A program made the translations under genes and the position numbers. Under the pieces are notes generated by a model that was not told where the DNA came from, ran no database searches, and was given only the letters and a program-made list of their open reading frames with translations. A stretch of DNA of 64,000 bases from Lichenostomus cassidix (Eukaryota > Chordata > Aves > Passeriformes > Meliphagidae): contig CM039183.1 in NCBI GenBank assembly GCA_008360975.2, positions 10,257,762 through 10,321,761 on the forward strand, given 5' to 3'. Positions 52,349 through 64,000 of this stretch are shown here, in pieces. The stretch's first letter is position 1, and each line of letters opens with the position of its first letter.

Positions 52349-53531
52349 GGCGGGCAGGGCAGGGCAGGGCAGCGACGGGCAGAGCTACGGCGGCCGCGCC
52401 GGGCCAGCCCGTGCAGCGCCGCCCCGCGGGCACCGGCGGGATCGCACACGGCTGTGCTTTGTACAAACACACACTGTCACAAGAGTTTTCTTCTGCTAAT
52501 ATCACAGCGGTATTATTTACCCCCTGATTTCAATAACTTAAAGCCTTCATGGTTGCACTCCTCTTTTATGACATAAAAGTCGTGTTGTCAGAAAGAGAAA
52601 ACATGAGTTGATGATCAACTTGACCTGCTCTGCCTTGCTCTTTCTTCTGAACAGGCAAAGAACAAGTTGTTCTTGCATGAGGGAGGATCAGAGAGTACCT
52701 CGTGAAGCTAGAAATACAGGAAGAATTAACAACACATGCCTCTGAAAGTGACTTCCACTGTGTCCATTCATTTAGACAGTATTTTAAATGTCCTCTTTAG
52801 CCAAGGGTATTTGGATTACACAGCATCTTTAGAAGCTTTAAAGAATCTGGAGATACAGGAATTTCTTTCCATCACTAGAAATAAATATATAGGATGAGAA
52901 ACTTCAACTCTATTTGGGTGAAGTTCACCATTGCTCATATTTTAAAAGAAAAGGGAGCAGGGTAGGAACTCTGCATGCCTTATCCATAGCATCCAATGGA
53001 AAATAAAGTAAAATTTCTCTCCAGTTTAAATTTCTGTCCCTCAACAATGTGCTTTCTTCTGTGGAACCTGAGGTATGTCTTTAAGTCCTAATGAGCAATG
53101 GTGGTTTATTGACTTAGGTTGAGGTACAAAGACAAATTTGCTCTTGCAATTGCTTTTTCTTCTCAGATCTCAGCGTACTCAGTGCCTGGCATGAATATGG
53201 CAAAACAAATCTGATGCCAAGTCTGTGTGTTTCAACTTCAAATACACTATAAAATTACTCAGAATGCACGTGGCACCGTGTTTTTAAGAATATTATTTAT
53301 TTGTTTTTGTAAACAACCTCATTTTTAAAGAAATTAAAAATACATTGAAAAGTCTCTCTCTACATATATACACAGTACATGTTCAAATTTCACTTCATTG
53401 TGATACCATGGTTTAAGCAGAGAAATAAAGAGTGCTTTGATCCAGAACTCAGCTGCAATACCACCACCCTTGGAGGCACAGCACCTTCCTGCCCATCCAG
53501 GAACACTTCATTTTTTATCACCTGGACCACT
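52349..53531. other. CRLS1-COMMD1 intergenic region
   Basis: About 1.18 kb from the CRLS1 stop to the COMMD1 ATG. It holds the CRLS1 3' UTR at the right and the COMMD1 CpG-rich promoter in the last ~100 bases at the left. The middle is AT-rich with no repeat recognised. Confidence 0.8.
53296..53301 (-). terminator. possible CRLS1 polyadenylation signal (AATAAA)
   Basis: AATAAA on the minus strand, about 230 bases after the CRLS1 stop, in an AT-rich stretch. This is the first good hexamer after the stop; its use is inferred. Confidence 0.4.
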
Positions 53532-53619
53532 TCACTTGTTCTTGATCACCTGGACCGTTTTCCTGCCGTAGTGGTAATAGCTGTAGGCAGATGTCACCGT
53601 TGTGAAAGCTGTGATGCAC
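53532..53619 (-). CDS. CRLS1: CRLS1 terminal coding exon
   Basis: 88 bp, acceptor CCAAAG. It completes Trp and encodes [20 protein letters not shown] and TVQVIKNK before TGA. The ending is two residues different from the mammalian IKD ending. Confidence 0.95.
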
Positions 53620-56600
53620 CTTTGGGGAAAAGAGCTCCTGGTGAGTCATGTGGGTCCATGGACAATATAAAAAGTGGGGGTTTTTTTTAGCATCTTCTCT
53701 GTTTTTAACTACACAGTCAAGAACAGTGCTCCACAAAATTGCAGTTTGCAGTTTATATGCTGAAATTCAGAGCTAAGGGAAGGATTAGATAAACAATAGA
53801 TTTGCCATCCAGTGGTAAGTGGCATGCTTCAGTGTAACTGCATACTAGGACAAATTTTTACCACACTAGCACTTGTTGTAGAGAAGGGAAAACAAAAGAT
53901 TTGCAGCCTACCTAACTTTTACCAGCTTGAGAACTGACTGATGTGACAAACTATTCCTTGGCAGCATGAACAGGGAGCATTCAAACCACTCAAGACTCGA
54001 ACTTAGCATTTTTACCAAGTTCCAAAGCTACAGGACAAGTCCCTGCTTCAGCCTCTTTTGCTTCCTTCTCAGACCACAAACATTCCTGAATGAGCAGTGC
54101 TGCTCTGTGTGAAAGGCTGAGGTGGGAGTCAGTGCTCCAGCCTACCTGCCCCTCTGTTCCCCACTGCCCTCCCTGGGCACCCTGACACACTCAGGGCATT
54201 TCTGAGAGTTCACAGAGCACCCTGACCAATCACACACAGCACTTCTTCATTACTCACAATGTGGGAACTCTCTCAGAGTCCCAACAAGATAAGCACCTTT
54301 CACAGATGCAACTCTAGATCTGCTTTATCACTAGAATGAAAAACCACAGACTGTTAAGATCAAGGTTCATTGAATGCTTTTTAGTTTGGGTTGGTGGTTT
54401 TGGTTGATTTGGTATGGTTGGCTTTTTTTTTCCCTAAAAGACAAGTAACACTGGATTTTGCACTACTTTAAACTAAGTTACTACATAATTCTAGCATCTG
54501 CTGTTGAAAACTCTTTGTTCTGAACTCTTACCTAACAGCTCAGGAAAAATAACTGCACTTGTAACACCTGCAGTCAGCTGCAGTTCAGACTCAGATCAGA
54601 TCTCCAGTGACAGTGGAAGGAACACCATGACTTAAGGAAGGAAGCTCCTATATGCCTGTTCTCATTCCATCATTCCCCTTCCCTCCTAGAGTCTAGCAGG
54701 ATTCACCCTGTCTCCATGGGCTTTTCAAAGAGGCTGCAGAAAGCTGGATTTCAAGATAGCAGGTACAGTATAAGGCAAAAATAAGAATGGCTGTTTTTAC
54801 TGATCCCCAGGTTGCTTTTTCAAGGACACCTATGGCATGAATAAATGAAGAATCCATATAACCTTTCTTCCTGCTCCTTCTTTCTCTATTGATCTGAATT
54901 TATGCTTTGCCTGTGTACAGTTCTTTTTGTTCCACACAAATTAATCTCAACTACCAGTTTCTTTACGAGCACATTAAATTATCTGGTAAAAGAAATTAAG
55001 AGGTCAGTTACCATAATGTCTGCAGATATATGCTGTCCACATAATTGAAAACAGGAGCTGCTAAAGAAGCTGCCACCAAAAGTAGCTGAACCGCTGTATT
55101 CATCTGAAAAAAGCAAAATAGGAATTGTGAGCCACATGAAGAAGTACAGTAGAAGAAGAATACTTTTATTACTGCTTTAAGGATTAGTCTACATAAAGAA
55201 AATTTACTTAGAAACCTCTTTTAATGAAGCACCTTACACTCTCAGAATGAGCACCTGCTTTGACAGTTGAAAATCTTTCAGGATCTAAGTTGCCTCCAAA
55301 CTGTTGGCACTATTTTGAAACTGCACCCAGAAGAAGTAGTAAATTACCCCATCCTCCAAACCACACAACACCCCAAGCACTGAGGAGTTATCTTATGTAA
55401 CAAGTTACTGCTCTTACCTTGCTAATGAATGTTGGTTTCAATTGTGCAGTAGCATAGCAGGGATTAAAATACCTACTCAGTGTTCTCTGTTGGGGGAGAA
55501 AAGAGGAAAAAACTGCAATCCTTGTACATTCAATTGGATATAACTGTTCACACGATACAGAAAAGTCAACTCCAGCACCAAAGAATTACACTGCTCTTTT
55601 GCAAGACTCATTACACATCACACAAAGGAAAAGAGTTATCAGTAGCTCTGACTCTTCTTTATGAAACGTGTTTCATGAAACACTGAAATCAGAAATCTAC
55701 TGATCAGAAATCTACCAGGCAAAAGAACAAGCACCATCAAGTCTCAAGATGAAAAATCTCTTGGTCACAACTCTGTTAAAAGATTATTATTTATTGTTAC
55801 ATGTTTCTAATGCTGTGCACTCACCGGTGGAGAGAGAGTTTTGTATCGCACATAAAAAACAGCAGCGATGAGCGCCGCGTCCCGCAGGATAATCATGGAG
55901 GTCAGTGGAACTGGAAGAGCAAGCCAACATCATCCAATGAAAAATTGTGTCCATGATTGAAAACAAAACACAACCAGAAGAGCGGAAAATACGAAGCAAG
56001 GCAAAATAGCCACTCCTGAATTCTTCTGAACAAGCTTATGGATCACTGAGGATGTTTAATATGACTCCTGAAACGGTTTTAACTGAAGTCTTAAAACAAT
56101 CCAGTCCATGAAAAACAATTTTATATAGCTACTAACTATTACTGCTTTAAAGAAAGTGCATTTGAAAGTGGCAGTACACTGTTTTTGTATGTGGCAGCAC
56201 ATGCTTTCTGTGAGGTCCCTTGGGAAGTATTTAATAGGAGCAAAGAGCAATTGGCAAATGAAGATTTCCAAGGAATACACAGTTTTCCTACTAGAAACAC
56301 AAGAAATGCTGCTACACATAAACAGACCTTCTTTACTTTATCTAGTACCCACAACTGACATTTCCTCACCTGGGATAAGATTTGCACAAGTTAGGCTCAC
56401 GTAGAGCACACTGATGAGAATTTTATCTGCCAGGGGGTCGAGAGCACTTCCCAGTGCTGATTTCTGATTAGCCCAGTTCCGTGCAATAAATCCATCCAAC
56501 TGGGGAAAACAAAATCCATAGCTCTGTTAGAAAAGTGTGAACCAAAATAGCTCATGTACGCTACTGTTACAGAGATATTTAATTAATAGTATCTGGTAAA

Positions 56601-57437
56601 ACAATGAGTTTAACTATGATAAAACGTGATACCTCTTTGCATGCCCAAAGGATCACCGTGAGCCCACTGCCCCCAAAGCCCTCCCAAATTGATGCAGACA
56701 TACCAGGTCTGTCACGCCAGCCAGGACAAAGACACCAAGTGCGACGTTGAAATTCTCTTCAACGATCAAATAGCCTAAAACTGGCGCCAGACCCATTCTC
56801 GCCATGGACAGGATATTTGGGATGGTCCAGGGGTTCTCATACTGCAAAGCAAGCGAGGAAAAAAAACGTCAGGGCAGGAATGCCAACCCCAGCGTGGCAC
56901 ACAGCAGAGTTAATAAGGACAAGTATTTCCCAGGTAAAGCAGGCAGAAAGCCTGGAAAGTTGCTGGAAGCAGCGCGCTGCTTGCGCAAGGCGCACGGCCT
57001 CGACTAGCTAACCATTAACTTCGCCTCGCAGCGGCCAACAGCCCGCCGGAGCGCCCCGGGAGCCGAACCGGGCTTGGCTGGGTGTGACACCTGCTCGCCG
57101 CGCTCCCGCTCCCGCTCGGGCCGCCCCGCGCTCCCCGCGCTCCCGTCCCGGCGCCCTCACGTACCAGCTCGGCGCAGGGCCCCGCCGCGCTCCGCTCCCG
57201 GGGCCGCTCCGGCGGGGCTGTCCCGCCGCTCAGGAGGCGCCAGGCGGCGGCGGGAGCGCGCAGCAGCCGCGGGGGCCCCGCGCACGCGGGCAGGCACGAG
57301 ACGCGCCCGTCCCGAGCCGCCGCCGAGCCCAGCCGGCCGCCCAGAGGCCTCGCGCCGCCGCCGCCGCCCGGCCGCCTCCGCGCCGCGCCGCGCAGGAGCC
57401 CCCAGGAGCCCCTGCCCAGCCAGGCGGCGGCCAGCAT
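53532..57437 (-). CDS. CRLS1: CRLS1 cardiolipin synthase (CMP-forming), complete, 7 coding exons
   Basis: Cardiolipin synthase joins CDP-diacylglycerol and phosphatidylglycerol to make cardiolipin in the inner mitochondrial membrane. The exons (57437-57165, 56841-56704, 56499-56370, 55910-55825, 55486-55418, 55103-55012, 53619-53532) sum to 876 bp, encoding 291 residues against 301 in human. The first ~90 residues are rich in Arg, Ala and Gly with no acidic residue before about residue 43, as in a mitochondrial presequence. The CDP-alcohol phosphatidyltransferase motif is intact: D136, D139, G140, A143, R144, G154, D158 and D162, split across exons 2 and 3. Several hydrophobic membrane segments follow (about residues 108-135, 164-175, 184-200 and 225-245). 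The protein ends [11 protein letters not shown]. The start ATG lies in GCGCCATGC within a CpG island. No truncation or missing catalytic residue was seen. Confidence 0.97.
53620..55011 (-). other. CRLS1 intron 6
   Basis: About 1.39 kb, the longest CRLS1 intron here. AT-rich, no repeat family recognised. Confidence 0.85.
55012..55103 (-). CDS. CRLS1: CRLS1 exon 6
   Basis: 92 bp, acceptor TTTCAG, donor GTAACT, ending phase 2 inside a Trp codon. It encodes [20 protein letters not shown] and [10 protein letters not shown], a membrane segment. Confidence 0.94.
55104..55417 (-). other. CRLS1 intron 5
   Basis: About 0.31 kb between exons 5 and 6; no feature seen. Confidence 0.85.
55418..55486 (-). 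CDS. CRLS1: CRLS1 exon 5
   Basis: 69 bp (23 codons), acceptor CAACAG, donor GTAAGA. It encodes [20 protein letters not shown] and ISK, closely matching the family. Confidence 0.95.
55487..55824 (-). other. CRLS1 intron 4
   Basis: About 0.34 kb between exons 4 and 5; no feature seen beyond a short duplicated phrase (ATCAGAAATCTAC, twice near 55689-55715). Confidence 0.85.
55825..55910 (-). CDS. CRLS1: CRLS1 exon 4
   Basis: 86 bp, acceptor TTCCAG, donor GTGAGT. It completes a split Val and encodes [20 protein letters not shown] then RYKTLSPP, a membrane segment with the conserved RD pair. Confidence 0.94.
55911..56369 (-). other. CRLS1 intron 3
   Basis: About 0.46 kb between exons 3 and 4. 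Frames here do not match any protein I recognise. Confidence 0.85.
56370..56499 (-). CDS. CRLS1: CRLS1 exon 3 (catalytic motif)
   Basis: 130 bp, acceptor CCCCAG, donor GTGAGG, ending phase 1. It encodes [20 protein letters not shown] and [10 protein letters not shown], containing D, G, A, R, G, D and D of the CDP-alcohol phosphatidyltransferase signature. Confidence 0.97.
56704..56841 (-). CDS. CRLS1: CRLS1 exon 2
   Basis: 138 bp (46 codons, phase 0 both ends), acceptor TTGCAG, donor GTATGT. It encodes [20 protein letters not shown] and the first membrane segment, ending AGVTDL. The Asp of TDL is the first aspartate of the catalytic motif. Confidence 0.96.
56842..57164 (-). other. CRLS1 intron 1
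   Basis: About 0.32 kb, GC-rich at its 5' (right) end because the CpG island extends into it; nothing else seen. Confidence 0.85.
57165..57437 (-). CDS. CRLS1: CRLS1 exon 1 coding part (mitochondrial presequence)
   Basis: 91 codons from [20 protein letters not shown] to GPCAEL, donor GTACGTGAG, phase 0. Very GC-rich, with runs of Gly, Pro, Ala and Arg. The segment is weakly conserved in the family. The following residues YENPW match the family exactly, which confirms the donor. Confidence 0.9.
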
Positions 57438-57648
57438 GGCGCGGAGCGGCGCGGGAGGCGCTGCGGGAGAAGCGCTGCGGGAGAGACGAGCTGCCCGCCG
57501 CCCTACGCGCGCCGCCGCGCTGCCCGCGGGAGCGCGCGGCCTCGCGCCGCCCGCGCCATCCGCCCCGCGGCACTGGGCACGGCGCGCGAGCCGCGCGCGG
57601 CGCGTGTGCCGCCAGCGCCGCCGAGGACGCGCGACCTTTTGCGGCGCT

Positions 57649-57665
57649 TTACGTCAGCCCCGCCT
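57649..57665 (-). promoter_or_regulatory. CRE/ATF-like site next to a GC box upstream of CRLS1
   Basis: On the minus strand TGACGTAA sits about 212 bases upstream of the CRLS1 start codon, directly beside AGGCGGGGC, a Sp1-type GC box. Both are known factor motifs (CREB/ATF and Sp/KLF families). Function is inferred from motif and position only. Confidence 0.4.
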
Positions 57666-58100
57666 CTCCGCCGGGCCGCGCGCTTTACGGCGGGCGGGAG
57701 GCAATCCACCGGCGGCGGCGGAGCTGAGAGGCGCTCCCGGGGCAGACTGCTTTCCTGCCGCTTTCCCGCCGCTTCCCCGCCTACCTCCTGCTCCAGACTC
57801 TCCCCCGGCGGCCCTCGGGCGCGGCCGGCCGTGTCCATGTGGGCCCGGCGGGCTGCTGCCCGGGTTCATGCCGCTCCTGCTCGCGGCGGGGCAGGAGCGT
57901 TCTCGTACAGCCCTTGAGGGAGGAAGGGGAAGGTTTGCTTTATCTTGAGAGAGCTCAAGCGGTCTCTTGTACCCGGTGCTTGCATGTGGCACTCGCTTGC
58001 CCGCGTTTGCCTTATCTCAAGGAGAAACAGGAATGAGTTTATTTTCCAGGTGCAGTCGTTGATTTGCTCCCAAGGCTCGTTGCTATCCCCCAACACTGCA

Positions 58101-58136
58101 CTAAGCTAAAATCAGTGTCTAAGCTAAAATCAGTGT
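58101..58136 (+). repeat. 18-bp perfect tandem duplication
   Basis: CTAAGCTAAAATCAGTGT twice in a row, between CRLS1 and MCM8. Confidence 0.9.
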
Positions 58137-59057
58137 CTAACACCTCCTTCCACTTAGCTGAGAGAGCAGACCTTGGCCCTCAAGAGTTCAGATGCAGAAC
58201 TGTAATTTTTTAAAGCATTTCATCGGTCAGAGCAGCGTTCAGTTTCAAGTGTAGTTGGGTAAATTCACACTTAGGCAGCACTGAAAAGTTTAACATTTTC
58301 TTTCACCTCTATAGCTTGTATTTTGGTACAAAATAGCTGTGGAAGCATGGTGCACATCAGACCCTCATGTCCCTTAAATTAGGAGATGAGACACTAACGT
58401 CCAGTGTTTCTGATTGTGTTGATGGATCATATCAGGAAACTCATTTCACACATTGTTCTGCTGTTCTGTGTCAGAACAGCTTTACACAGAAACAAACAGA
58501 ACCTGCTTGTGTTACAGATCTGATAATGGCCATTAAAACAGCCTTGGACAAATAATATTTCTCATGTATAAAGTTTAATGAAAGTCAAAATCCAATCCCT
58601 GTTTTACAAATCAAATATTGTAAAAAGGATATTTTCTTCAAGCAGACTTGTATTTCAAATGAAACCTTGGCTTCAAAGGACCAAGTTTCAAAGCAGAAAA
58701 TCAAGTCAGTTTCAGTAGAGTGGCATTTGGTAACAGCTGCAAAATGGTGTCTCAACATGAAACTTCACAACTTTTTGGAAACATTTCTAGACTTTAAATG
58801 AACTACAGTGCTGAAAGCACAGCTCACTTCATCCTCTCATGGAAGATTTCTGGGTTGACTTTTGTGGGTCCAGCATCTCTTTTAGAAGTAAAATCTCTTG
58901 TGGCACTGTGATAAAGTCAATATCAAAACACACCTTCCACTCCTCGAGGGTGATGAGGTGCATTACAGCCCTGCACAGTCCCATTTGGAGTAGCAGACCT
59001 GCAGGATGAGCCAGGCAGCAATACCACATGTTAGTTTGTCCTGTTGTGGCTTTCCAC

Positions 59058-59063
59058 TTTATT
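59058..59063 (-). terminator. probable MCM8 polyadenylation signal (AATAAA)
   Basis: AATAAA on the minus strand, about 110 bases after the MCM8 stop codon. Its position suits a short 3' UTR. No transcript evidence is available, so use of this signal is inference. Confidence 0.45.
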
Positions 59064-59173
59064 TTCTGCAGGGGAATCTCAGGTGCAGCTGAGCTCAGGA
59101 TGTGCCTCCCTGCTGCAGGTCCATCAGTCCAGTGGAATGATCATCCCAAGGAACTTCATCACAGTGACTCTTC

Positions 59174-63934
<4,761 letters not shown>

Positions 63935-64000
63935 CTAGAAGAGAAACAAATACTTTTTTCCCTCCTCAAAGTGAAGAATTTCATAAGCCTTATTCTAGAG

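Larger units (their letters stand above)
51950..52460. promoter_or_regulatory. CpG island over COMMD1 exon 1
   Basis: About 0.5 kb of GC- and CpG-rich DNA spanning the start of intron 1, exon 1 and about 100 bases upstream of the ATG. The 5' UTR side has a GGGCA-type repeat (52354-52371) next to the ATG. Boundaries by eye. Confidence 0.8.
56970..57880. promoter_or_regulatory. CpG island over CRLS1 exon 1 and promoter
   Basis: Dense CpG and very high GC content over about 0.9 kb covering exon 1, the start of intron 1 and about 440 bases upstream of the ATG. This is typical of a housekeeping promoter. Boundaries are by eye. Confidence 0.85.
57438..59173. other. MCM8-CRLS1 intergenic region
   Basis: About 1.7 kb from the CRLS1 start codon to the MCM8 stop codon. 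The CRLS1 side is CpG-rich to about 57.9 kb and presumably holds the promoter. The rest is AT-rich, with an 18-bp tandem duplication at 58101-58136 and the MCM8 3' UTR from about 59.17 kb down. A minus-strand stop-free frame at 59140-58829 is treated separately. Confidence 0.8.

Noticed and set aside
51636..52576. Long + strand frames (up to 238 codons) and a 170-codon minus frame over COMMD1 exon 1
   Set aside because: Composed of antisense CR1 plus CpG island. The minus frame is out of phase with the conserved COMMD1 reading frame.
57074..57917. Long + strand open frames (up to 277 codons) opposite CRLS1 exon 1
   Set aside because: Arg/Ala/Pro-rich frames in several phases at once are expected from stop-poor CpG-island DNA, and the minus strand carries the known CRLS1 exon.

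Overview
This is a vertebrate nuclear window, most likely from a bird. The evidence is three spliced genes with canonical GT/AG introns, CpG-island first exons in an otherwise AT-rich background, and two 5'-truncated CR1-type LINE fragments of the kind typical of sauropsid and especially avian genomes. There are no bacterial operons, Shine-Dalgarno sites or CRISPR arrays. Nearly all open frames in the window are chance frames inside introns.

All three recognised genes are on the minus strand and run from right to left. (1) 63934-59174: the seven C-terminal coding exons of MCM8 (AAA+ helicase of homologous recombination), from just after Walker A to the stop codon; its 5' part lies beyond the right edge. 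(2) 57437-53532: complete CRLS1 (mitochondrial cardiolipin synthase), seven coding exons, 291 codons plus stop, starting in a strong CpG island. (3) 52348-34301: the first two coding exons of COMMD1 (copper/NF-kB/endosomal trafficking adaptor), also starting in a CpG island. Its third and last coding exon was not found down to position 1, so about the first 34.3 kb is read as COMMD1 intron 2 and 34583-52159 as intron 1.

I rebuilt every exon by reading the reverse complement, and all splice phases close exactly: MCM8 142+196+214+210+77+190+93 bp, CRLS1 273+138+130+86+69+92+88 bp, COMMD1 189+282 bp. The genes are closely packed at the right (about 1.7 kb from the CRLS1 ATG to the MCM8 stop, about 1.2 kb from the CRLS1 stop to the COMMD1 ATG). 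The left half is intron with microsatellites, small tandem duplications, one purine-rich minisatellite and one CR1 copy.

The three genes do not form one pathway: MCM8 is nuclear DNA repair, CRLS1 is mitochondrial lipid synthesis, and COMMD1 is cytosolic/endosomal. Points most worth a second look: a change at a reported copper-ligand position of COMMD1 together with two new nearby histidines; a 41-residue membrane-protein-like ORF inside COMMD1 intron 1 (46261-46136); a 103-codon stop-free frame immediately downstream of the MCM8 stop; and the joining of genes that in human lie on two chromosomes (20p12.3 and 2p15). I found no convincing novel multi-gene system.
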